Below, piece by piece: positions 1-8,814 of a stretch of 64,000 bases of DNA (position 1 is the first letter of the stretch; every line of letters starts with the position of its first letter). The translations under genes were made by a program, and so were the position numbers. The DNA comes from Ferruginivarius sediminum (lineage in GTDB: Bacteria; Pseudomonadota; Alphaproteobacteria; Kiloniellales; Rhodovibrionaceae). The stretch is taken from the NCBI RefSeq assembly GCF_003344765.1, contig NZ_QPMH01000004.1, forward strand, positions 186,001 to 250,000, written 5' to 3'. Below the pieces are notes generated by a model. The model saw only the letters and a program-made list of their open reading frames with translations, was not told where the DNA came from and ran no database searches.

Positions 1-1
1 C

Positions 2-442
2 GTGCGCACCGATGTACGGGAAGCCCTGGAAGGTTTGGTGCGCACCATGCGTAAGATCTACGAGGCGCGCGGCATCAATATCGATTCCGAGCTGGAGTAC
101 GCCCCGGCATTTCGCGGCGAGCGCCAGGATTTCGACGAAATGGCGGGCAATCTGCTGGACAACGCCTGCAAATGGGCGACTGGTGAAGTCCGGGTTCACG
201 CGGATGCAACCAGTGACGGTCACTTGGCGGTGTGGATCGACGACGACGGCCCTGGCTTACCGGAGGTCCGGCGTGCGGAAGTGTTCAGCCGAGGACGGCG
301 GTTGGACGAAGGCGTCGCCGGCTCCGGTCTCGGTCTTGCAGTCGTCGCGGAGCTGGCTGAGCTATACGGCGGCACCGTGCATTTGGAGGACTCGCCGCTC
401 GGCGGCGTGCGCGCCGTGCTGAGCCTGCCGGCTGCGGGCTGA
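2..442 (+). CDS. Sensor histidine kinase, C-terminal ATPase part (5' end outside window)
   Basis: This is the end of a two-component sensor kinase; the visible 146 residues are the ATP-binding (HATPase_c) domain that phosphorylates the kinase's own histidine. The N box reads NLLDNACKW (about residues 50-58), the G1 box DDGPGL (80-85) and the G2 box GSGLGLAVV (107-115), all intact. The layout resembles PhoQ/QseC-type kinases, where this domain is the extreme C-terminus. The GTG at base 2 is only where the window begins; sensor, HAMP and dimerisation domains must lie upstream. The partner response regulator is not in view, so the signal cannot be named. A non-coding, decayed stretch follows. 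Confidence 0.9.
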   Translation: MRTDVREALEGLVRTMRKIYEARGINIDSELEYAPAFRGERQDFDEMAGNLLDNACKWATGEVRVHADATSDGHLAVWIDDDGPGLPEVRRAEVFSRGRRLDEGVAGSGLGLAVVAELAELYGGTVHLEDSPLGGVRAVLSLPAAG

Positions 443-598
443 CCCTGAACCGGCCAGCCGAACGCGACAGCAGCCTAATAATGTCTTTTTGCGCTGGAAC
501 TCGCCGCTCAGCGTCGCGGAAACTTCGGCCCGATGAGCTGCCGAGACTCTATCTCACCGGCTTGGCGGCAAGATCCAGGCGCGCGAAAGGCCTCTTGA

Positions 599-858
599 TC
601 AAGGCAGGTGCATCACCACGGGAAGATAGCCCAGGTCGTGAAGCATCTCGATCACCTCCAGTGCTGGGATCGCCAGCAGCATCACGCAGGTGTCACGGAA
701 CGTCGTGAGCACGAGTTTTGGCTTGACCTCCAACTGCTACGTGTCCCGCCAGGCAGGCTGCAGGGCCAGCCAGCGCGGCGTGGCGGCCGTATAGGTTCTG
801 TATGCGCCGCCGAAGTGCTCGGCCAAATAACGTTCCTCGCGCCGCGTGACGGCATCCT
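599..858 (-). pseudogene. Remnant of isoprenylcysteine carboxyl methyltransferase-like gene
   Basis: Reading the minus strand in one frame gives a methyltransferase-like stretch, REERYLAEHFGGAY then TPRWLALQ. This resembles the conserved C-terminal region of the ICMT/PEMT membrane methyltransferase family (EE-x-YL...FG-x-x-Y...PRW). The frame is cut by a TAG at 737-739, and then continues in the same frame with KPKLVLTTFRD and a hydrophobic run to a natural TGA at 599-601. This looks like one gene with a single nonsense codon. Upstream of about 858 the similarity fades and no start or N-terminal membrane segments can be followed, so the 5' part is lost. I infer a dead gene. The family assignment comes from motif recall, not a search. 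Confidence 0.5.
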
Positions 859-1581
859 GGATCCGGCATCCGCTGAGCAGATCGCCGAGATCGCCCGCGC
901 GGAGGGCGAGGACATTGACCGGGCCGTGAGCGCGGCGCTGCGTCGACAGCAGGGCGCTTGCCGGTATGCGGCCGGCGGAGCGTATCGTCCGGGCGGTGGT
1001 GGAGCTTGGCGGGAAGTCGGCGGACGTCGGAATCCGCCGTTGTTAAATTTACAGGGCGGGCGCCCGCAGGAATGAAAACGCAAATTATAATGATCGCTTC
1101 AAGATCAAAACACGTGTCCGGGAGGTTCATGGGCGATGCATACGAAAGACAGGGCGAGGCCGCGTTCTCGCGTCCTTGAGGGCGCCTGGATCTGGCGATA
1201 CGTATAGGCGTCGGCCTGCGGTTCGCATGCCCGGCATTTGACGTTCTTGCAATTCGAACATCTTCTGGTCTAATCGGGCGCGGTAGGTTTGTCTCCTTCG
1301 GGGGGAGGCGGGGTGTCTAATCGAATGGCAGCGCGAGTATCGGTGTGTTTGGAGTTCCGCACCCGAAGCGTCGCTGCACAATCGAGGTGATGATTTTGCT
1401 GCCGCAGGCCTAGTAGGGGGCGAATGCGTGGCGATGCGGGCTTGTCGCCAGGCCGGGGTGCGAATTCCGGACGCTTGCGGTTCTTGAACCACGCCGGCTT
1501 TCAGCCGTGCGCGAGCGGGGCTTGCGCGTCGTTGTTCGGCATTGCCGGACAAATCAAAAGAGAAGAGAGAGAGGGATAGGT
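859..1581. other. Non-coding or decayed stretch before proX
   Basis: No convincing gene is visible in these roughly 720 bases on either strand. Open frames exist but their translations are rich in Arg, Pro and Gly and look like high-GC shadows. One short plus-strand stretch (about 860-950, containing EQIAEIARAEGEDIDRAV) resembles an antitoxin-like helix but has no start and runs into a frame break. The 3' end carries the proX ribosome binding site, a purine-rich run ending at 1580. Confidence 0.5.
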
Positions 1582-2547
1582 ATGAGGAAATCCGTCATCG
1601 GGCTGACACTGGGCCTGCTGGCCGCGCCGGCCGCGGCGCAGGCGGAGTGCGGCGAGGTTTCGATCACCGAGATGAACTGGGCATCGGCCCAGGTCGTGAC
1701 TACTGTGGCTTCCTTCATCATGGAACAGGGCTACGGCTGCGATGTTACCGTGGTTCCTTCGGATACGGTGCCGGCCGTGACGTCGCTCGCGGAGAATGGC
1801 GAGCCGGACATCGTGACCGAGCTGTGGCTGAACTCCACCGGCGAGGCATATCTGCAGCTTGAGGAGCAGGGCAAGGTCGAGCGCGTGGCGCAGGTCCTGG
1901 ATCCGGGGGGCGTCGAAGGCTGGTGGATCCCGACCTACCTCGCCGAGGAGCACCCCGAGCTGAAGACCATCGAGGGTGTCATGGCCAACCCCGAACTGGT
2001 CGGCGCGCGTTTCAACAACTGCCCGAGCGGCTGGGGCTGCCGCGTCGTCAGCGACAACCTGATCGAGGCCCTCGACCTTGAAGAGAGCGGGATCGAGGTG
2101 TTCAACCACGGTTCGGGCGAAACGCTGGCGACGTCCATGGCATCGGCCTATCAGGACGGCAATCCGTGGTTCGGTTACTACTGGGCGCCGACGGTGCCGC
2201 TCGGCAAGTTCGACATGACGCGCGTCGACCTTGGCGAGTACAAAGAGGACATCCACAAGGCCAATGGGAGCCAGGATAACGAGAACCCCGGCGTCTCGGA
2301 CTTCCCGGCGGCCCCGGTGCTCACCAGCATCACCACGGACTTCAAGGAGCGCGAGCCGGAGATCGCCGAGCTGATGAGCAATGTCACGTTCAAGACCTCG
2401 ACCATGAGCTCGCTGCTCGCCTGGAAGGACGAGAACAACGCCTCTGCCGAGGAGGCCGCGGTCTATTTTCTGACCCACAACAAGGACGTCTGGTCGGGCT
2501 GGCTTAGCGACGACGCGCGCGAGCGACTGTCCAAGGTCCTCAACTAA
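1582..2547 (+). CDS. proX: Glycine betaine/proline ABC transporter substrate-binding protein
   Basis: This is the periplasmic receptor of an osmoprotectant importer that passes glycine betaine, proline betaine or choline to the ProW permease. The 321-residue product starts with a signal peptide (MRKSVIGLTLGLLAAPAAA, cleavage expected after AQA at residue 21). It is rich in the tryptophans and tyrosines that form cation-pi boxes in this family (NWASAQ, ELWLNS, WWIPTY, YYWAPT). An in-frame start at 1507 exists, but ATG 1582 is chosen because it follows a purine-rich ribosome site and begins exactly at the signal peptide. It heads proX-proW-proV. A GC-rich hairpin lies between it and proW. The exact ligand (betaine versus choline) cannot be fixed from sequence. 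Confidence 0.9.
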   Translation: MRKSVIGLTLGLLAAPAAAQAECGEVSITEMNWASAQVVTTVASFIMEQGYGCDVTVVPSDTVPAVTSLAENGEPDIVTELWLNSTGEAYLQLEEQGKVERVAQVLDPGGVEGWWIPTYLAEEHPELKTIEGVMANPELVGARFNNCPSGWGCRVVSDNLIEALDLEESGIEVFNHGSGETLATSMASAYQDGNPWFGYYWAPTVPLGKFDMTRVDLGEYKEDIHKANGSQDNENPGVSDFPAAPVLTSITTDFKEREPEIAELMSNVTFKTSTMSSLLAWKDENNASAEEAAVYFLTHNKDVWSGWLSDDARERLSKVLN

Positions 2548-2558
2548 GGCGCCTTTCC

Positions 2559-2587
2559 GGGGCGGGGCCGATAAGCGGTCCCGCCCC
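2559..2587 (+). promoter_or_regulatory. Intercistronic hairpin proX/proW
   Basis: GGGGCGGGGCCG pairs with CGGTCCCGCCCC across a short loop (12 bp with one G-U pair). No T-run follows, so it is unlikely to be a full terminator. Hairpins at this place behind a binding-protein gene usually protect the upstream mRNA or attenuate read-through, giving more receptor than permease; that role is inferred here. Confidence 0.6.
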
Positions 2588-2646
2588 ATCTCTATGCGAC
2601 AATTGCAGGTGCGGGGGCTCGAAGGCCTGCAGGGGAAATCCAAGAC

Positions 2647-3684
2647 ATGGCGAGCTACGATTTTATTTTCGATTCTCTCGGTCTGCGCGAATGGTGCGAC
2701 GGAGAGTCCAAGTCAGGCCCGATGACCATGGATCAGCTCCTCGGCCAGGCGGCTGGCCAGGATGCGGACCAGGGCGCGTCGATCTGGGAATTGCCGTTCC
2801 CGTCCCTCGACGCGCTTAACGAGGCCTGTTCGGCAATGCCGCAGACCCGCAATATGACGAAGGGCCTCGAAGAGGGTTTCCTGGCCGTCAAGGACAGCTT
2901 GAAGTTCATTCTGGATCCACTGACCCAGCCGCTGAGCTGGTTGCTTGACGGAGCGCTCTACGTCTCGCTCTCGGCGCCCTGGTGGATCGTTATTCCGATT
3001 TTGCTTGGCGTCGTCTTTGCCGTGACGAAGTCCTCGAAGCTGGTCGGCTTTGTTGCGATCTGCGTTTTCGCACTCGCCTTCATCGACCATTACGACTATG
3101 CGATGAAGACGCTGTCGATCATATTCGTTTGCGCCTTTTTGTGCGTGATACTCGGCGTGCCGATCGGGATCGCGATGTCGCGCAGCGACACCATGCAGCG
3201 CAGTACGATCCCCATACTCGACATGCTGCAAACATTGCCGCCGTTCGTTTACCTGATCCCGCTGATCTTCCTGTTCAGTGTGACCGAATCGAAGCTCTAC
3301 GGCATCGCGATTATCCTCTATGCCATCGTGCCGGTGATCCGCCTTACGGACCTGGGTATCCGCCTTGTCGACAAGGATGTGATCGAGGCCGCGGACGCCT
3401 TTGGCATGTCAGAGCGGCAGAAGCTCTTCGGCGTGCAGATTCCGCTGGCGTTGCCGAACATCATGGCGGGTGTGAACCAGACCATCATGATGTCGCTGGC
3501 GATGGTGGTGATCGCCTCGCTGGTGTCGGCGCCCGGACTGGGCGTGCTGGTGCTGCGCGGTATCCGCAATCTCGAACTCGGCGTCGGACTGGTGGCCGGG
3601 CTTGGTATCGTCCTTCTGGCCGTGATCCTCGATCGCGTGACCAAGGCCTCGCTCGCCCGGATCAACGCCACGCAGAATCAGTAA
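2647..3684 (+). CDS. proW: Glycine betaine/proline ABC transporter permease
   Basis: This is the inner-membrane channel subunit of the osmoprotectant importer, 345 residues. The first 100 or so residues are hydrophilic, as in E. coli ProW. About seven hydrophobic segments follow (for example WWIVIPILLGVVF near 117 and IIFVCAFLCVILG near 158). The BPD_transp_1 coupling loop reads EAADAFGMSERQKLFGVQIPLALPNIMAGV (EAA-type loop that docks on ProV), near residues 247-276. The gene sits 99 bases after proX and 12 bases before proV, so the three genes form one operon. Length and order fit the family. Confidence 0.92.
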   Translation: MASYDFIFDSLGLREWCDGESKSGPMTMDQLLGQAAGQDADQGASIWELPFPSLDALNEACSAMPQTRNMTKGLEEGFLAVKDSLKFILDPLTQPLSWLLDGALYVSLSAPWWIVIPILLGVVFAVTKSSKLVGFVAICVFALAFIDHYDYAMKTLSIIFVCAFLCVILGVPIGIAMSRSDTMQRSTIPILDMLQTLPPFVYLIPLIFLFSVTESKLYGIAIILYAIVPVIRLTDLGIRLVDKDVIEAADAFGMSERQKLFGVQIPLALPNIMAGVNQTIMMSLAMVVIASLVSAPGLGVLVLRGIRNLELGVGLVAGLGIVLLAVILDRVTKASLARINATQNQ

Positions 3685-3696
3685 GGACGGCCAGCG

Positions 3697-4761
<1,065 letters not shown>

Positions 4762-4782
4762 GTAGGGGCCATAAACGGGTTG

Positions 4783-4814
4783 CCGGCCCGGTTATATGCC
4801 TGGTGCCGGGCCGG
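4783..4814. terminator. Bidirectional hairpin between proV and rpiR-type gene
   Basis: CCGGCCCGG (4783-4791) pairs perfectly with CCGGGCCGG (4806-4814) around a 14-base loop. It lies in the 66-base gap between two convergent genes, so it probably ends transcription from both sides. There is no long T-run on either side. Confidence 0.55.
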
Positions 4815-4827
4815 TAGCCTGTCCCGC

Positions 4828-5715
4828 CTAATCCTTGTCCTCGTTCTGTCCGGGTGCCCGCAGGTCACCGAGCCGACTGTGCAGGTCCTCGATCCTGGAC
4901 AGGCGCTGAGAGGCAGCGGTTTTCAGTTCTTCCGACACTTGTGACATCAGTAGGTTTAGTACGCTCATTGCTGCGGCATAGGAGTCGAACGGGCCTGGCC
5001 CGCGCGTGTGGCAGCGTAACGTGATGCCGGCAAGCCTTGGCGTCAGCGCGGCGCTGAGGTCCGTCAGCAGGACGGAGCCCACACCACATTCCGCCGCGAC
5101 GTTGAGGATTTCGACAAGAGCATTCGGCCGGCGCCGGAACCCGATGACGAGCATCGCGTCGCCGCCGCGCATTGCCGAGAGGTCCTCCGCCAGTTCGAAG
5201 GCGGGAGTCGGGACGAAGCGCACATCGGCCTTCAGCGAATGCAGCACGCTGCGCGCGTACTGGGCAAGTGCGAAGCTGTTGCGGAAGCCCACGACCCAGA
5301 TCGTATTCGACGATGCCAGCCATTCCGCCGCGCGCTGCATCGCCTCGCGGTCCAGGGCAGCCTCGGTTCGGCGCAGGTTCTCCATGTCGCGGGCGAAATG
5401 CGTCTGCGCGCGGTCCCGCTCGCCGGGCGGGCCGGCCTCGCCAAGCCCGCGCAGCGGCGAGCCCCATGGCAGGGACTGCCGCGCCACGCGGCGCGCCTCC
5501 TCGAAATCCGAATAGCCGAGCGCCTGAAACAGACGGGCGGCGGTCGCCTTGGAGACACCCGCCCGCTCGGCCAACTCGCTGGCCGTCCAGCGCGCGAGGT
5601 CCCCGCCGGTCTCAAGCACGACGTCGGCCAGGCGACGCTGCTGGGGCGAGAGCTCGTCGTATTTTTCGAGAATGCGTTGATCGACTGTCTCAGCGGGCAT
5701 CGGAATCCCGTTCAT
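4828..5715 (-). CDS. MurR/RpiR family transcriptional regulator
   Basis: This is a probable repressor of the divergent TRAP/diaminopropionate locus, 295 residues. Residues about 18-90 form the RpiR helix-turn-helix (LSPQQRRLADVVL, then TASELAERAGVSKATAARLFQALGY). Residues about 130-270 form a SIS domain (NTIWVVGFRNSFALAQYAR), which in this family binds a phosphosugar or other effector. The start at 5715 gives the longest frame; Met6 (start 5700), preceded by a weak AACGGGA, is an equally good choice. An 18-bp palindrome ATGAAA-N6-TTTCAT sits 4 bases upstream of codon 1 and a second lies at the divergent TRAP gene. This indicates autorepression and control of the neighbours. The effector is unknown; a ureido or amino acid is inferred from context. 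Confidence 0.88.
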   Translation of the reverse strand: MNGIPMPAETVDQRILEKYDELSPQQRRLADVVLETGGDLARWTASELAERAGVSKATAARLFQALGYSDFEEARRVARQSLPWGSPLRGLGEAGPPGERDRAQTHFARDMENLRRTEAALDREAMQRAAEWLASSNTIWVVGFRNSFALAQYARSVLHSLKADVRFVPTPAFELAEDLSAMRGGDAMLVIGFRRRPNALVEILNVAAECGVGSVLLTDLSAALTPRLAGITLRCHTRGPGPFDSYAAAMSVLNLLMSQVSEELKTAASQRLSRIEDLHSRLGDLRAPGQNEDKD

Positions 5716-5719
5716 TGCA

Positions 5720-5737
5720 ATGAAAAACGCGTTTCAT
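5720..5737. promoter_or_regulatory. Operator O1, ATGAAA-N6-TTTCAT palindrome
   Basis: ATGAAAAACGCGTTTCAT is an 18-base imperfect palindrome with perfect 6-base arms. It lies directly upstream of the rpiR-type gene. Its arms match those of a second palindrome 113 bases away, which supports one protein binding both. The TGAAA/TTTCA type is commonly reported for RpiR regulators. Confidence 0.7.
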
Positions 5738-5832
5738 AATGCTTGACCGCAGCATGCACACATGTGCAGAATCATAGATGATCTTGCCATTGCGGAAAAG
5801 GCATCTCCTGGGAACGCTCTGTGGTTTCGGAT

Positions 5833-5850
5833 ATGAAACATACGTTTCAT
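5833..5850. promoter_or_regulatory. Operator O2, ATGAAAC-N4-GTTTCAT palindrome
   Basis: ATGAAACATACGTTTCAT has perfect 7-base arms and overlaps the first codons of the dctQ frame as drawn. If translation really starts at ATG 5887 (residue 19 of the drawn protein) the site would lie in the mRNA leader or promoter. Either way a bound repressor would block transcription of the TRAP operon. Confidence 0.7.
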
Positions 5851-6366
5851 GAAAACACCGCCGAGACGGCCCACCGGGTCGGCGGGATGGTGAATCGACT
5901 TGTCGAGCGGACCTGTGCCGCGCTCATCGCCGCAATGGTGGTGATCGTCTGGCTGGGCGTCGTATCGCGCTATCTGGTTGAGCTTGGCATCACCTGGAAC
6001 GAAGAACTGGCGCGCTATGTGATGATCTGGGCGGCGCTGCTGGCCGTTTCGGCGGGCGTGTACCGACGCGAACATATCGGGCTTGAGCTTTTCTATCACA
6101 TGCTTCCGGCGAGAGCGGCCGTGGCGCTGCGTTTGGGCCTGGACGCCATCGGATTCGGGTTCTTCGGTTTCCTCGTCTACTACGGCGTCGGCATGACGGT
6201 CGACGGGATGGAGCAGTACGCAACCATCTTCGGCATGACCATGGTAGTGCCGTTCGCCGCCGTTCCCGTGTCCGCCGGGCTAGCAGCACTGCAGATTCTG
6301 CTGGCGACAATCCGGGACACCGCGAGCGGCCGCGTGCGGGCGCCGGCCGAGATCGGGGTGAGTTGA
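5833..6366 (+). CDS. dctQ: TRAP transporter small permease (DctQ type)
   Basis: This is the small four-helix membrane subunit of a tripartite ATP-independent periplasmic importer, 177 residues as drawn. Hydrophobic segments start near ALIAAMVVIVWLGVVSRYLV; the DctQ hallmark WNEELARYVMIWAALL follows, and two further helices end the protein. Three starts are possible: GTG 5821, ATG 5833 and ATG 5887. The last gives a normal DctQ length and would leave operator O2 untranslated. The stop overlaps the dctM start by one base (TGATG), so the two subunits are translationally coupled. Substrate is not predictable from this subunit; the downstream enzymes suggest an amino- or ureido-acid. Confidence 0.88.
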   Translation: MKHTFHENTAETAHRVGGMVNRLVERTCAALIAAMVVIVWLGVVSRYLVELGITWNEELARYVMIWAALLAVSAGVYRREHIGLELFYHMLPARAAVALRLGLDAIGFGFFGFLVYYGVGMTVDGMEQYATIFGMTMVVPFAAVPVSAGLAALQILLATIRDTASGRVRAPAEIGVS

Positions 6367-7646
6367 TGGTCGTCACGGTCGCCGTCGCATTCTTCGGGCT
6401 TCTGCTACTTGGCCTGCCTATCGGCTACGTACTCGGGATTGCCGGGGTGATCGGCCTGCTGCAGATCGGCGGCGCCAACTTCCTGGCGATGGCGCCCACG
6501 AAGTTCTTCGAGGGCCTGAACCTTTTTACCTTCATGGCGATGCCGTTCTTCATCCTCGCCGGCGAGATCATGAACCGCACCGGCATCACGCGCCGCCTTG
6601 TCGAATTCGCGGAAGCGCTTGTCGGCTATCTGCGCGGCGGGCTGGCGCACTCGAACATGATCGCCTCGGTGATGTTCGCGGGCATGACGGGGGCGGCGGT
6701 GTCGGATGCGGCGGCCTTCGGCAATACGCTGGTCCCGGCGATGGAGAAGCAGGGCTACAAGCGGCCATTCGCCTGCGCGGTGACGGCGGCGGGCTCGATC
6801 ATCGGCCCCACGATTCCGCCGTCGAACCTGATGGTGATTTACGGCTCGCTGATGGGCGTGTCCATCGCCGGGCTTTTCGCCGCCGGCATTCTGCCCGGGC
6901 TGCTGATCGCGCTGCTCTGCATGGCCGTAATCGTTGCGCTGGGCCGCCGCCTGAACCTGCCGAAGAATGCCGAAGGGCCCAGCCTGCGGCTGATCCTGAC
7001 AAGCTTCCGCCAAAGCATCGTCGCGCTTCTCATGCCCCTGATCATCCTGGGCGGCATTCTTGGCGGCATCGTGACCCCGACGGAAGCCGCCGCCATCGCG
7101 GTGTTCTACGCCTTGGTCGTCGGCCTCGTCAGCCGCACGCTCAGCTTCGACGACATGGTGCAGATGCTGATGCGCACGGCCCGGATGACCGGCGTCGTGT
7201 TCCTGATTATCGCCTCAGCCTCGATCCTGAGTTGGTGGATGACCTTCATGCAGATCCCGCAGGCGATCGCGCAGGGCATGATGGCGATCTCGCAGGAGCC
7301 GTCGGTCGTCATCGGCCTGATCCTCGGCCTCCTGCTGATGATCGGGATGTTCATGGACATCAACGCGGCGCTGATCATCCTGGCGCCGGTGCTGGTTCCG
7401 CTGACGCAGGCTATCGGCATGGACCCGGTGCACGCCGGGATCATGATCATCCTGACGCTCAACATCTCGTTGATGACGCCGCCCGTCGGGGCCTGCCTTT
7501 TCGTTCTCTCGTCGGTCACGGGCGAGCGCGTGGAGCGCATCAGCGCCGCGCTCTGGCCCTTCCTGCTGGCCGAGGTGGCCGTCCTCGTCCTGGTCGCCTA
7601 CTGGCCGGATCTGACGCTCTGGGTGCCAAGGCTCCTGGGGTTCTAG
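6366..7646 (+). CDS. dctM: TRAP transporter large permease (DctM type)
   Basis: This is the main transport channel of the TRAP importer, 426 residues with about 12 hydrophobic segments, driven by a sodium or proton gradient. Family features are GLPIGYVLGIAG at the start, the AMPFFILAGEIMNRTGI loop and the segment GSIIGPTIPPSNLMVIYG. The C-terminal half repeats the pattern with LNISLMTPPVGACLF. ATG 6366 shares its A with the dctQ stop; an in-frame TTG one codon upstream is less likely. The gap to dctP is 37 bases and contains the strong ribosome site for dctP. Confidence 0.93.
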   Translation: MVVTVAVAFFGLLLLGLPIGYVLGIAGVIGLLQIGGANFLAMAPTKFFEGLNLFTFMAMPFFILAGEIMNRTGITRRLVEFAEALVGYLRGGLAHSNMIASVMFAGMTGAAVSDAAAFGNTLVPAMEKQGYKRPFACAVTAAGSIIGPTIPPSNLMVIYGSLMGVSIAGLFAAGILPGLLIALLCMAVIVALGRRLNLPKNAEGPSLRLILTSFRQSIVALLMPLIILGGILGGIVTPTEAAAIAVFYALVVGLVSRTLSFDDMVQMLMRTARMTGVVFLIIASASILSWWMTFMQIPQAIAQGMMAISQEPSVVIGLILGLLLMIGMFMDINAALIILAPVLVPLTQAIGMDPVHAGIMIILTLNISLMTPPVGACLFVLSSVTGERVERISAALWPFLLAEVAVLVLVAYWPDLTLWVPRLLGF

Positions 7647-7683
7647 GCGAGGAGGCTTCCAAGCAGAAGAAGGAGAGGTGGAA

Positions 7684-8736
7684 ATGAAACGGACACGATT
7701 TGCCGGGACCCTGCTTGCCGCGGCCGCCGCGGTGACGCTTTCACTCGGCGCTCCTGGCAATGCCGGGGCGGCGGAGAAGACGCTGAAGCTGCATCACCTG
7801 AACAAGGACGATCCCTTCGATAACGCCACCGGCGCCATGGCGACGGTGTTCGAGAGTCTGGTGGAATCCGGCACCAACGGCTCCATCGACGTGCAGACCT
7901 TTCCCGCCGGCCAGCTTGGCAAGGACGCCGAGGTGGTGCAGCAGGTGAAGTCGGGCGTCATCCAGTCGGGCATTCACTCGGTCGGCGGCTTCGCCTCCAC
8001 CTACCCGATGATCAGCGTCCTCGACGTGCCGTTCGCCTTCCCCAACATCTCGACCACCTACGAGGTGTTCGACGGACCGTTCGGCGAACGGCTGTCCAAG
8101 GACATCATGGAGAAGACCGGCATCAAGGTGTTGGGCTTCGGCGATTCCGGCGGCTTCTTCCACTTCACCAACTCCAAGCGGCAGATCAAGTCGCTGGAGG
8201 ACATGGATGGGTTGAAGATCCGCACCATGGGTCTCGACACCCACAAGACCATGGTTGACGCCCTTGGTGCCCAGCCCACGGCAATCGCCTGGTCCGAGGT
8301 CTACACCGCGTTGCAGACCGGCGTGGCCGACGGTCAGATGAATCCGGTACCGATCATCGCGTTCGCCAACTTCAATGAGGTGCAGTCCTACCTGACGCTC
8401 AGCGGCCATCTCTTCACGCCATACGTCTGGGCGATCAACAAGGACTTCTACGATTCGCTGACGGAGCATGAGCGCGGCGTCATCGACTATGCCGCACATT
8501 CCGCTATCGTCGCCGGGCGCGGGCTGAACCGGATCATCGAATCCTCGAAGGAGCGCGGCTTGCCGGCGCTGGAAGCGAACATGGAGGTCTACGCGATGAG
8601 CCCGGAGGAGAAGGCGCGCTTCCGGGACGCGGCGCTGCCCGCCGTGAAGGAACTGATCTCCGAGAAGTTCGGTGCCGAGGGGACCGAGATGATGGAAGCC
8701 TTCCTCGGCGCCATAGAGACAGCGAGCAACAACTAG
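7684..8736 (+). CDS. dctP: TRAP transporter substrate-binding protein (DctP type)
   Basis: This is the periplasmic receptor of the TRAP importer, 350 residues. It opens with a signal peptide (MKRTRFAGTLLAAAAAVTLS, ending AGA-AEK). The DctP family core is clear: FPAGQLGKDAEVVQQVKSG, then GGFFHFTNSKRQIKSLEDMDGLKIRTMG and the TAIAWSEVYTALQTGVADGQ segment whose Arg and following residues clamp a carboxylate. ATG 7684 follows AGGAG at good spacing; GTG 7678 is less likely. A carboxylate ligand is therefore expected, and the adjacent enzymes point to an amino- or ureido-acid. A double hairpin separates it from dpaL, which may raise receptor mRNA over enzyme mRNA. Confidence 0.93.
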   Translation: MKRTRFAGTLLAAAAAVTLSLGAPGNAGAAEKTLKLHHLNKDDPFDNATGAMATVFESLVESGTNGSIDVQTFPAGQLGKDAEVVQQVKSGVIQSGIHSVGGFASTYPMISVLDVPFAFPNISTTYEVFDGPFGERLSKDIMEKTGIKVLGFGDSGGFFHFTNSKRQIKSLEDMDGLKIRTMGLDTHKTMVDALGAQPTAIAWSEVYTALQTGVADGQMNPVPIIAFANFNEVQSYLTLSGHLFTPYVWAINKDFYDSLTEHERGVIDYAAHSAIVAGRGLNRIIESSKERGLPALEANMEVYAMSPEEKARFRDAALPAVKELISEKFGAEGTEMMEAFLGAIETASNN

Positions 8737-8738
8737 AA

Positions 8739-8791
8739 CCGGCCGGAACGGGCGGGGCAGGGCGAAGGATGCGTCCTGCCCCACCGGCCGG
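8739..8791 (+). promoter_or_regulatory. Intercistronic hairpin dctP/dpaL
   Basis: Nested inverted repeats: outer CCGGCCGG (8739-8746 with 8784-8791) and inner GGGGCAGG/CCTGCCCC (8754-8761 with 8775-8782). No T-run follows, and the dpaL ribosome site (GGAGG) begins just after it. Probably an mRNA stabiliser or partial attenuator behind the binding-protein gene. Confidence 0.6.
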
Positions 8792-8814
8792 CGCAGGAGG
8801 AACCGGATAGACGC

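Noticed and set aside
608..1075. 155-residue plus-strand frame including EQIAEIARAEGEDIDRAV
   Set aside because: Only about 30 residues look protein-like (antitoxin-type helix), there is no start with a ribosome site, and most of it is opposite the methyltransferase remnant.
1501..2643. 380-residue minus-strand frame
   Set aside because: Antisense to proX and without any recognisable family.
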